In this document: positions 44,893-53,235 of the stretch, in pieces | Numbering within the stretch: the first letter of the stretch is position 1 | Layout of the letters: every line of letters begins with the position of its first letter | Assembly: GCF_001611675.1 (NCBI RefSeq) | Contig: NZ_CP014766.1 | Location: 62,001 to 126,000 of the forward strand | DNA from: Pontibacter akesuensis | GTDB lineage: Bacteria; Bacteroidota; Bacteroidia; Cytophagales; Hymenobacteraceae | Direction: 5' to 3' | Length of the DNA stretch: 64,000 bases | Position numbers and translations under genes: made by a program | Notes under the pieces: model-generated | The model's database searches: none | What the model was told of the DNA's origin: nothing | What the model saw: only the letters and a program-made list of their open reading frames with translations

Positions 44893-45084
44893 CTAAGCCC
44901 GCGGTTGCGCGTCAGTTTGTCCCTTGCCTTTGTTGTCGGCCACAGTTTCGTTGTCAAAGAGCATGCGCACAGCTGGCGTATAGTCATCGTCGTACTGGCC
45001 GGAACGCACTGCCCACAGAAATGCCCCGAGAAACAGCGCCGCTACCGACACGCTGACCGCTATCATGAAGAATATGATGTACAT
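44893..45084 (-). CDS. ccoS: CcoS cbb3 oxidase maturation protein
   Basis: 63 residues with one N-terminal span and the CcoS sequence FLWAVRSGQYDDDYTPAVRMLF. Required for cofactor insertion into cbb3 oxidase. Follows ccoI in the same direction, separated by a pair of palindromic repeats. Confidence 0.9.
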   Translation of the reverse strand: MYIIFFMIAVSVSVAALFLGAFLWAVRSGQYDDDYTPAVRMLFDNETVADNKGKGQTDAQPRA

Positions 45085-45140
45085 GGCTTTGTAATTATGA
45101 ATGACGAATTAAGAATTATGAATTGTAGCAGTTTCCAAAA

Positions 45141-45175
45141 GACCTCACAGCGTGCGCAGCTCCTGCGAGTGTCTG
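45141..45175 (-). repeat. Dispersed repeat copy 2 (GACACTCGC family)
   Basis: Reads GACCTCACAGCGTGCGCAGC... on the plus strand; its reverse complement closely matches the copy at 12322-12354. With the next copy it forms an inverted pair with an 11-bp core stem (GCGAGTGTCTG / CAGACACTCGC). Confidence 0.65.
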
Positions 45176-45202
45176 GCTTTGAAAGGCTTTTGCTCCGTGG
45201 CT

Positions 45203-45236
45203 CAGACACTCGCGGGACCTTCGGACACCGCGAGGT
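45203..45236 (+). repeat. Dispersed repeat copy 3 (GACACTCGC family)
   Basis: Begins CAGACACTCGCGGGACCTTC and ends GACACCGCGAGGT. Inverted relative to copy 2, 27 bases apart, both between ccoI and ccoS. Confidence 0.65.
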
Positions 45237-45250
45237 ATTCTGAGCTTCCT

Positions 45251-47653
45251 TTATAGCCCAGCTCTTTTGGCGACAAATTTCACCGAGAGTGTGGCAAACA
45301 CAATCACGCTAAGGGAGCTAATCGGCATCAGAATGGCGGAGGCAATAGGTGAAAAGAGTCCCTGTACCGCCAGCGTCAGACCGATCACGTTGTAGAACAG
45401 CGACACGATGAACGTCGCTAGGATGATGTTCATGGTTTTTTTAGAAAAGGCCAAAAACCTGCTCAGCTTGCCAAAGGCCGTCGCGTCCAGTATGGCATCG
45501 CAGGATGGGGAGAAGTTGGTGACGCTGTTGGTAAGGGCAATGCCCGCATCACTTTGCTTCAGGGCGCCTGCGTCGTTCAAGCCGTCGCCCACCATCAGTA
45601 CGTGCTGGTGCTTTTCCTGAAGCGCCTGTATGCTCTGTAGCTTCTGCACCGGCGACTGATTAAACACCAGTTCGGCCTCCTCGCCCAACAAAGCTCTTAG
45701 CCTGTCCTCCTCATGGTTGTTGTCACCGGATAGCACCGCAATCTTCTTGTCGCTCAGGTCCTGCAGGATTCCTCTCAAGCCTTCTCTATACACATTATAA
45801 AACGTATAGTAGCCCAGCACCACCCCGTCCAGCGATACATAAACGGTAGTTTTTAGGTTGTCAGAGGTTTTATCGGCGGGAATGCCCTGGTAAGCAGCAG
45901 AGCCTACCCGCACGAGCTGCCCGTTCACCTCACCGCTCAACCCTTGGCCGGTATACTCTTTGAAGTTTTCCACCGGCAGCGGCTTATCTTTCAGATTTTC
46001 GCTGATGCGCTGGCTTAGCGGATGCGTGGAGTGGCGCAACACGGAAAGTATTCTTCGCTCCTGCTCCGCTGTTAATGCCTTGCCGGTGTAGCTGATCTCG
46101 GCAGCGCTTAGCTCGGTGAGTGTGCCGGTTTTATCAAACACCACCGTGTCTATTTTGGCTAGTGTTTCTACTACCGAAGTGTTTTTAAGGAAGAACTTGT
46201 TCTTGCCGAACACCCGCAAAGTATGGCCGTGCACAAATGGCGTAGCCAGCGAAAGCGCGCAAGGGCAGGCAATAATCAGTACCGATGTGAAAGCCCGCAT
46301 TGCCATGTCCATATCGCGCGGCACCCAGTAATAGAGCGTTCCGGCAGCCACGATCAGCGTCACAATTACAAACCACCTCCCGGCAGTGTTGGCGTACGTC
46401 TCTACCGAATGCGCTTCTTTCTTGGAAAAGGCGCCGTCGTTCCAGAGCTGCGTCAAGTAGCCCTGCGACACCTCTTTTACCACCTCCAACTCAATGCTCT
46501 CCCCTACCTGTCGTCCGCCAGCGTAAATCACTTCACCCGCCACTTTTTCTACCGCCTCTGATTCACCGGAAACAAAGCTGTAATCGATCATGGCCTGTCC
46601 GCGCAACAGCATCGCATCGGCAGGTATAAGCTCCTGGTTGCGGACACGGATGCGGTTGCCCACTTTCAGGTTCCGTACAGCAGTGGCTTCTTCCTTTCCG
46701 TCCTTTAATACTGTTACTGAAACCGGAAAGTAGGAAGTATAGTCTCTGTCGAAGGAGAGCGTATCGTAGGTCTTCTGCTGAAAGTATTTGCCGATCAGCA
46801 TAAAGAACACAAGGCCTGTAAAGGAGTCGAGGTAGCCGGGACCAGTGCCGGTGATGATTTCATACAAACTCACGCAGAACAACGAAATAAGTCCCAGCGC
46901 AATCGGGAAATCGATGTTGATGTAACGCTGTCTGATGCCTTCCCAGGCCGAAGTAAAGAAACCCCGCGCGCTGTAGATGAACACCGGGATAGACAGAATG
47001 ATGCTCAGGTAGCCGAAGAAGGAGCCAAAGCTGCGCTGCAGCCCTTCGGTTACGGCAAGGTAGTCCGGAAAAGCCAGCAACATCACGTTGCCAAAGCAGA
47101 AACCGGCAATACCGAGCTTGTAGATGATGGTGTGGCTCTGGCTCTGGATTTTCTTTCCGTCGGTATCGGCCAGTGTGATAGCCGGCTCATAGCCGAGTCG
47201 TGCCAGCAGCGTTACTACCTCGCGCAGGCTGGTTTGCTGGTGAAAATAAGTAAGTGATATTTCCTTGCGCAGGAAATTTACGGTTGATTCTGAAATTCCA
47301 GTGTTCAGCTTAAAGAGGTTCTCCAGCAACCAGATACAGGAACTGCAGTGCATCTGCGGCACGTAAAACGTCAGCTTGCAAATGGTGTCGTTGCGGAAGT
47401 TAAGCAACTGCGTTTCCACGCCCGCATCATCCAGGTAAGCAAAACGTGCATCTGACGCCTGCGCCTTTCCGGAAATGCCTGGATTTTGCTCTAAATTATA
47501 GTAGGTGCAGAGGTTGTTTTCCTCCAGCAGTTCATACACGGTTTTGCATCCGGCGCAGCAAAAGGCTTTGTCGTCTGCTAGAACGAGCTCATCCACACAG
47601 GAATCCCCGCAGTGGTAGCAGGTCTGAACATTGGTTTGGAGTGCGGCTTCCAT
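45251..47653 (-). CDS. ccoI: Copper-exporting P1B ATPase of cbb3 oxidase assembly
   Basis: 800 residues from ATG 47653. N-terminal Cys module (CYHCGDSC, FCCAGC), an HMA domain (MHCSSCIW), eight spans with the CPC copper motif (IIACPCALSLATP), phosphorylation site DKTGTLTE, and GDGLNDAGAL. CcoI/FixI delivers copper to the cbb3 oxidase. An ATG at 47695 precedes the predicted transcription start, because a perfect -7 TACTTTTG ends at 47680; the start at 47653 leaves a leader of about 20 bases. Confidence 0.94.
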   Translation of the reverse strand: MEAALQTNVQTCYHCGDSCVDELVLADDKAFCCAGCKTVYELLEENNLCTYYNLEQNPGISGKAQASDARFAYLDDAGVETQLLNFRNDTICKLTFYVPQMHCSSCIWLLENLFKLNTGISESTVNFLRKEISLTYFHQQTSLREVVTLLARLGYEPAITLADTDGKKIQSQSHTIIYKLGIAGFCFGNVMLLAFPDYLAVTEGLQRSFGSFFGYLSIILSIPVFIYSARGFFTSAWEGIRQRYINIDFPIALGLISLFCVSLYEIITGTGPGYLDSFTGLVFFMLIGKYFQQKTYDTLSFDRDYTSYFPVSVTVLKDGKEEATAVRNLKVGNRIRVRNQELIPADAMLLRGQAMIDYSFVSGESEAVEKVAGEVIYAGGRQVGESIELEVVKEVSQGYLTQLWNDGAFSKKEAHSVETYANTAGRWFVIVTLIVAAGTLYYWVPRDMDMAMRAFTSVLIIACPCALSLATPFVHGHTLRVFGKNKFFLKNTSVVETLAKIDTVVFDKTGTLTELSAAEISYTGKALTAEQERRILSVLRHSTHPLSQRISENLKDKPLPVENFKEYTGQGLSGEVNGQLVRVGSAAYQGIPADKTSDNLKTTVYVSLDGVVLGYYTFYNVYREGLRGILQDLSDKKIAVLSGDNNHEEDRLRALLGEEAELVFNQSPVQKLQSIQALQEKHQHVLMVGDGLNDAGALKQSDAGIALTNSVTNFSPSCDAILDATAFGKLSRFLAFSKKTMNIILATFIVSLFYNVIGLTLAVQGLFSPIASAILMPISSLSVIVFATLSVKFVAKRAGL

Positions 47654-47679
47654 CACAATTTTCTTTAAATGGTTTGGCA

Positions 47680-47723
47680 CAAAAGTAGCAGGCAAGGCCG
47701 CGGCAAATGATGATGAACGTCAC
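47680..47723 (-). promoter_or_regulatory. ccoI promoter with proximal box
   Basis: Box ATGATGAACGTCAC (47710-47723) and a perfect -7 TACTTTTG (47687-47680), spacing 36.5. Confidence 0.78.
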
Positions 47724-48574
47724 TAATCCCATTGATACTTCTCAACAGAAAAGGCCAATGGAGCGGCGTACCTTTGTAAGGTCAAGCAGATGAGGCACAG
47801 GGTGCTATCTGCCACCAAGGGAAGTATGGCAGGAGCCACTACACCAGGATTGTTTTAGAGTTTAGTTTAGTATATGGTATACACGGCCAAAAGCAGGTTA
47901 TTTTGTAGCCTGCTTTTCCTTTTTATACTTGGTTGTAGATTTTGGCTTGATGTTGTTTGACTGCCACGTATCAAGTATAAATGCTATTCTGTTCAACCCA
48001 CCCCAAACTCCTCTAAAAAACCATACTCCCTCTCCTAAAAACAGGAGAGGGAGTATGGTTTAAGTTGTACAAACAGAGGCTACAGGCATGGGAAAATATC
48101 CGCAGAAGTAGAACACCCCTGTAGTCCCCTCAAGGGGACAGTTATACTTGTTGCATAGCTACAGCAGTGGCTAGTGGAACTGTATCCAGTCCTTGGGTGG
48201 GGGTGGGGGCCCTCGAAAAAGAGCGCCTTGTAATTGATGCGGTGCCCGAAGGGCAGCCTGCAGCGCAGCGATGGCAGCTTCAATTGCACAGCGAGATGCC
48301 CGATGCCCGAGACGAGGCCTCGCTCAAATAGGGCCCCTTCCCCTGCCGTGAGCGCTCCAAAGCCAAAGGTGAAACACTGGGTAATTGGGAGCTGGAGGAT
48401 AAACCGTAACTAGAAAAGATAGCTTGGTTGAATTTACAGAAGACAGTGGCTAAGTATGACTGAAAAAGTAAAGCCGCTGCTATACAAGTGTGGCTTAGCC
48501 AGCCAGTCGAGTAGCAAACCAGACACCATGATAAAACACAGGCCTGAAGACTTGCGCCAGCTAGGGATAAAGCT
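47724..48574. other. Gene-poor region between ccoI and hemN
   Basis: About 850 bases without a convincing gene. It has a perfect 19-bp hairpin (48018-48061), a short CCCCTCAAGGGG palindrome near 48127, and at 48209-48331 an open plus-strand stretch of 40 codons with protein-like composition (IDAVPEGQPAAQRWQLQLH) that lacks a start, possibly the remnant of a lost gene. Confidence 0.5.
48018..48061. repeat. Perfect 19-bp hairpin
   Basis: AAACCATACTCCCTCTCCT (48018-48036) and its exact reverse complement (48043-48061) around a 6-base loop. No T run follows, and no gene ends nearby, so it may be an element of its own rather than a terminator. Confidence 0.7.
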
Positions 48575-48612
48575 AAAAAAGCCCAGGCAATGCGATGGCA
48601 CAGCCTGGGCGT
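48575..48612 (-). terminator. Terminator of hemN
   Basis: GCCCAGGC (48581-48588) pairs with GCCTGGGC (48603-48610); on the minus strand it is followed by TTTTTT (48580-48575). Confidence 0.85.
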
Positions 48613-48636
48613 CTCCTATAGTTATACTTGTTTATC

Positions 48637-50013
48637 TTATATCGCTTTGCTGAATACCTGCAACTCAGAAGGCACATTGCGCTTCAGCCGCAGGTCGAAT
48701 ACCATGCAGACGTTGCGAATAAAGGCTTTGCCATTTGGTGTCACTATTAGCTTATTATTGCCTAATAGCACCAGCCCTTCCTCCTCCATTTCCTCCAGCG
48801 CGGCAAAAGTATCTGCGGGAAGTATAGCAATCAGCTGCTCCTCCAGCTCAAGCTCGCCGTTACAGGCAATCTGAAGGATGGCCTCCTTTATTCGAAGGTC
48901 TTCTTCTGTCAGGAAATGGCCTTTGAAGATGCCCAGTTCAATTCTGTTTACGGCTGCTTCGTAGTCTTCTACTTTCTTTAGGTTTTGCATGTAGCCATAC
49001 TTTGCGTCGCTGATAGAGGAGGTTCCCAGGCCAATCATCAAATCGGTTTGGCAGGTGGTGTAGCCCATAAAGTTACGGTGCAGCTCCTTTTGCTGCATGG
49101 CCTTGTAAAGCGGATCGTGTGGAAGCGCGAAGTGGTCCATGCCGATGTCGGTGTAGCCAAGTGCTGTCAGTTTCTGTAAACCCAATTCGTATAGCGCCCG
49201 CTTCTCCACGTTGTCCGGCAAATCCTTATCCGTATAGCTGCGCTGGCCGGGGCTAACCCAAGGCACGTGCGCGTAAGAGTAAAACGCAATGCGGTCGGGC
49301 ATCAGTTGGGCCACCTTGTCAATCGTCTCACCCACACTTTGCAGCGTCTGGTACGGGAGTCCGTATATCAGGTCAAAATTCACCGAGTCATAACCGATCC
49401 GGCGGGCTTCGTCGGTCACGTGCTTCACATTTTTGTAAGGCTGGAAGCGGTTGATGGTCAGCTGCACTTTCAGATCAAAATCCTGAATGCCGTAGCTCAC
49501 GCGGCGGAAGCCCAGGTCGTAGAGGGTTTGCAGGTGCTCGGTGGTGGTATTGTTTGGGTGGCCCTCAAAGCTAAACTCCTTTTCCGGGTGCAGTTCGGCC
49601 CCGGCATAAATTCCTTCCAGCAACAGGCTCAGGTTTTCAGGGCTGAAAAACGTGGGGGTACCGCCACCCAGGTGCAACTCCCGGATTACCGGCTTCTCCG
49701 GGAACTGCTGCAAGTATAAATCCCACTCCTTCAGCACCGCCTCCAGGTATCCTCCTTCCACTTTATGGTTTTTGGTGATGCGCTTGTTACAGCCGCAGTA
49801 GGTGCACAGGGCTTCGCAAAACGGCAAGTGAATGTACAGGCTGATGCCTTTCTCTGCGTTCGATTCAGCAAAAGTTCGCTGCACCATCTGCATCCATTTG
49901 TCGGCTGCAGGCTTCTCGTTATCCCAAAACGGAACGGTGGGATAACTCGTGTACCGTGGGGCCGGAACGTTATACTTCTGTACCAATCTCTCTTGCTGCG
50001 TGCTCATTTTCAT
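48637..50013 (-). CDS. hemN: Oxygen-independent coproporphyrinogen III oxidase (radical SAM)
   Basis: 458 residues. Radical SAM cluster CEALCTYCGC (C-X3-C-X2-C plus the extra Cys of HemN), preceded by SLYIHLPFC, then LHLGGGTPTFFSP, EGHPNNTT, and the C-terminal HemN domain (FMGYTTC). Converts coproporphyrinogen III to protoporphyrinogen IX without oxygen. Start at 50013 or at the second Met (50007). Its promoter carries a box at the distal position. Confidence 0.95.
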   Translation of the reverse strand: MKMSTQQERLVQKYNVPAPRYTSYPTVPFWDNEKPAADKWMQMVQRTFAESNAEKGISLYIHLPFCEALCTYCGCNKRITKNHKVEGGYLEAVLKEWDLYLQQFPEKPVIRELHLGGGTPTFFSPENLSLLLEGIYAGAELHPEKEFSFEGHPNNTTTEHLQTLYDLGFRRVSYGIQDFDLKVQLTINRFQPYKNVKHVTDEARRIGYDSVNFDLIYGLPYQTLQSVGETIDKVAQLMPDRIAFYSYAHVPWVSPGQRSYTDKDLPDNVEKRALYELGLQKLTALGYTDIGMDHFALPHDPLYKAMQQKELHRNFMGYTTCQTDLMIGLGTSSISDAKYGYMQNLKKVEDYEAAVNRIELGIFKGHFLTEEDLRIKEAILQIACNGELELEEQLIAILPADTFAALEEMEEEGLVLLGNNKLIVTPNGKAFIRNVCMVFDLRLKRNVPSELQVFSKAI

Positions 50014-50053
50014 ATCCGTTGCTTTTACCGTTTATAACTTCCGGTTACTTCTG

Positions 50054-50119
50054 CAAAATTGAAGGATTCGGCCTGCCTCAGGAATGACTTTGGGCGCTCT
50101 GGCCGCTGACATTTGTCAG
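50054..50119 (-). promoter_or_regulatory. hemN promoter with distal box and a proximal half-box
   Basis: Box CTGACATTTGTCAG (50106-50119) lies 58.5 bases from the end of -7 CAATTTTG (50061-50054, 5 of 6). A half-box ATGAC at 50084-50088 is placed exactly as the left arm of a proximal site would be (centre 50090.5, 22 bases from the distal one). Confidence 0.68.
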
Positions 50120-50280
50120 TTTTATTCAATAATGTCCTCCGAATATAGAACGTAGAGTAGGAAAGACCTCAACAAAGCCTCCTTGTGCCTGTTTTAACGA
50201 TGCTGGGTGGGTGCAGGAAGTATTCGCTGCAGATTGATTAACTATAGACGGAGGGGAAATGACGCTATGCAACAGAGCCT

Positions 50281-50695
50281 ATGCATGGGGCACACAAGGA
50301 GAAGGGTTTTACTGCCAGCTTAAAGCCGCTGAATTTAACAGGTTTCGGCGATGCGCCTGGCTTACTCAACTCCTCTATGCAAGGCTTTGCCGTTTATGTG
50401 CTGCAGGAACCTCTGCATCGCCAACTACACGTTTGTAGGGCACTCCATGGGAGGCAAAAATGCCTTACAGGTAGCTGCTGACGCCCCACCGGAATGGTGA
50501 AACAGTTGATTCTTTTTGCTCCCTCCCCACCTACAACTGAGCCGATGCCGGAAGAGGAAAAGGTGCGCATGCTTCGGCACCCCAGCCGTACCAAAGACGG
50601 TTTCTTCAAATTACGCTGGTCATCTGCGGCCTATAGAGGCTCGCGCCTTGCTTGCCCAACAGATCCGAATTGCATGCCGATAAGTAGCGGATAAC
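50281..50695 (+). pseudogene. Decayed alpha/beta hydrolase
   Basis: Fragments in different frames fit one alpha/beta hydrolase: LNLTGFGDAPGLL in one frame, then YTFVGHSMGGKNALQVAAD with the nucleophile-elbow motif GHSMG in another, then VKQLILFAPSPPTTEPMPEE in a third. At least two frameshifts and a missing end, so it is not functional. It lies just upstream of the small gene at 50819. Confidence 0.72.
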
Positions 50696-50818
50696 ACGAG
50701 CCGCAGCGGAAGATGCTCAGATAACTGTCTTTGTCATCGGAACTTGTGTCTGCGGCACTCCTGCGCCATAAGCTTTTGATGCCAGATTGCGTAGATGCTG
50801 TGTAGAGAAGCAAGAAAT

Positions 50819-51142
50819 ATGAGGTTTAAGGATAGCTATACATTACTGAAATTAAAATTTCTGAAGCAGCACATAGCGGCAATCAAAGCAGAATACATAA
50901 AACACAAACACACCAACGGCTTTGTGCTTGTGAACGCTGACAACCAATTTGACTTAGTGGAGCCGCCACGCTTCGTCCAGCGTGAGTTTAATAAAGAAAC
51001 TTTTACCGCCGTAAATGAGACACTACCTGCCGTCGACAAAGTACAGGATACAGACTGGTTCTATTACGAGGTGTTCTGGAGACACGACTGGACAACCTGG
51101 CGCCTGAAGGAAATCTATGAGGCGCCTGTGCAGCCCTCCTGA
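50819..51142 (+). CDS. Hypothetical 107-residue protein
   Basis: From ATG 50819 (MRFKDSYTLLKLKFL). Rich in Lys, aromatic and acidic residues (DTDWFYYEVFWRHDWTTWRLKEIY), no signal peptide, membrane span or known motif. It probably has its own promoter but none is clear. Function unknown. Confidence 0.55.
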   Translation: MRFKDSYTLLKLKFLKQHIAAIKAEYIKHKHTNGFVLVNADNQFDLVEPPRFVQREFNKETFTAVNETLPAVDKVQDTDWFYYEVFWRHDWTTWRLKEIYEAPVQPS

Positions 51143-51428
51143 CCGGCACGGGGTTGCACGACCGAAGGCTGTTTGAAAGTCACAGAAAAAAGAGCATGTG
51201 CTATGATGTATAGTTATTTATATATAGGAGAAATAACAAAGTAATAAAAACCAAAGTATAAGACCCTACTTAGCTTATAGGTACGTAATAACCTGTAACT
51301 TATATGAAGAAGAACGTAAGGCCGAGGCAGGATGGAAAGGCACGGAAGCTTTAATCAGATTGGCAATTAAGGCAGAATTCAACAGGTGCTGCCGCATAAT
51401 TCATACTTCAACAAACCCGCTCAACTTG

Positions 51429-52007
51429 ATGAACATTGCTCAGAAAATGCCCGAAGCTATTAAAGCGCCTTTGCGGAGTGCCCGCAACATCTCCAGAATT
51501 CCTTCCTCCTATATGCGCCTGCACTGGCCAAAGGAGCCACTGAAACTGCACCTTGGCTGTGGAAACAGACGCTTAGACGGTTTTGTGAATATCGACATGA
51601 ATTGGTCGGCAGCTACTGATTACCGCTGCGATATAGCCAAGCTGCCGTGCCCGGATGGCAGTGTTACCCGCATCGAAACGTATCATGTGATCGAGCATAT
51701 CCCCCGCCCTCAGGCAGAGCGGGTACTTGGCGAGTGGTTCCGTGTGCTGGCTCCAGGCGGTGTGCTCGTGATGGAATGCCCTGATTTCGGAAAAGATATC
51801 GAGCAGCTTCTGGCAGGAAACCAGGATATCATGCACAGCATTTTCGGCTGGCAGCGGTTTCCCGGTGATGCCCACCACTGGGGATACACAAGCGAGACCC
51901 TGTCGGCGCTGGTGCGGCAGGTAGGCTTTACCAGCGTAAGCACGCCGCCCGCACAGGACTACCACTCCAGCAAAGAGCCCTGCCTCCGGGTGGAGGCGAT
52001 AAAATAA
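51429..52007 (+). CDS. SAM-dependent methyltransferase (class I)
   Basis: 192 residues from ATG 51429; the frame upstream is not family-like. SAM-binding motif I LKLHLGCGNRRLDGFVNID, motif III region YHVIEHIPRPQAERVLGEWF and VLAPGGVLVMECPDF. Short relatives of this type act on sugars or lipids of surface polysaccharides, but no target can be named. The 286 bases before it hold no recognised element. Confidence 0.82.
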   Translation: MNIAQKMPEAIKAPLRSARNISRIPSSYMRLHWPKEPLKLHLGCGNRRLDGFVNIDMNWSAATDYRCDIAKLPCPDGSVTRIETYHVIEHIPRPQAERVLGEWFRVLAPGGVLVMECPDFGKDIEQLLAGNQDIMHSIFGWQRFPGDAHHWGYTSETLSALVRQVGFTSVSTPPAQDYHSSKEPCLRVEAIK

Positions 52008-53235
52008 GGCTATTTACTCCCGTAGACCTACACGTTTCTTCCCCTCTTTTAGGAGTAATTGCTTCAGGCGCCCCAGCTGTTTCTATACTTACTAAACAGA
52101 GCGCACAGCTGCTTCTGTTTGTTTCGGTAGCCAGCTGGCGTCTGCTGAAAAACTGTGGCAGTAATGGGCAAAGTGTGCCCCTCTTAGAAAATAAGGTAGC
52201 ACCAGCAGCGCTTTCTTTGCCATCATTCATCGCCATTTATTAATATCCTGTACTTAATATAGTAGCTTCAAATACAATGGCCGCGCTTTATAGTACTGCA
52301 GGCAAGCTAGTGCATTTTATTCTGTGGCATAGCAAGTTTCATCTGTTAACTCGGCAGAGTTCTAACCTAACCCCGTAGTACCTGCATGTATAGCGCTGCA
52401 GGACTGGTTGCGGTTGCTTCGCCCGAGTTCTGCTACTGTTGTTTGATAGTTCAGCTTGAGGTTACACATTACCTGAGTAGGTCATCGCCTAGGATTCAAC
52501 TCTCTACAACTCCTGTGCGGAGCTATCATCAAAGTACTAGAAGCAGGTCGGCTCATTAGTTTCCTTTATATCCTGCTTAAATGATTCTGGTGCTCTTCCT
52601 TCTCTCTTCTCTACTCTTAAACAAGCTTTCCATCAACCAAAAATGCTCCGCAGCAAGCCAAAATATACCTATTATACAATTCCACGTAAAAAACCATTCT
52701 TTTCAGTATGCTTAAATATACAATTCCACAGTCTGCCCCATTTTTCCACAACATATTTCATTAGGCCAATATAATTGAACAAAAATCATAAAAGACCTTG
52801 GGATTTCATTACATAAATTAAGATTTAAGACTCTAATTGTTCATTGCAAAGTTAATTATGCATTATATCTATTTTTGCACTTTCATTCACTAAATTTATT
52901 TATTGTAAAGCTTGCATATTGAATTTGTTTCATAGTTTTACCCACTCAAACACTGGATTCAATGCTTATTCAAAGCCTAATCCAACTAACGTTTTAACAC
53001 CTGATATCCTGTTTTGGATTAATTATTACAACCTGGTAAAAGCATCCGCTTTAACCATAGGATTACTTTGTCATTTTTTAAATTAATTGAAATATCACTT
53101 TTTAAACACTCCTGCAAATTGCGTTGCTTTTACAAATGTCACTACGGCACTGAAACGATTAACAGCAGAACAAATAATCAGAAGTTATAACATATAAACA
53201 GAGTACAAATTAACTTTTTCAATTTTTAGCCAAAC
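52008..53235. other. 1.2-kb AT-rich non-coding region
   Basis: No convincing gene on either strand. Base composition turns strongly AT-rich from about 52640. A 12-base motif ATACAATTCCAC occurs twice (near 52674 and 52719). It probably includes the promoter and a long leader of the secreted hydrolase gene. Confidence 0.55.

Noticed and set aside
48456..48653. Plus-strand frame of 65 codons before hemN
   Set aside because: It covers the hemN terminator and enters the hemN coding end; no recognisable protein.
52008..53235. tRNA, small gene or phage attachment site in the large AT-rich gap
   Set aside because: No cloverleaf, no open frame with coding character and no paired direct repeats of att type were found by eye.
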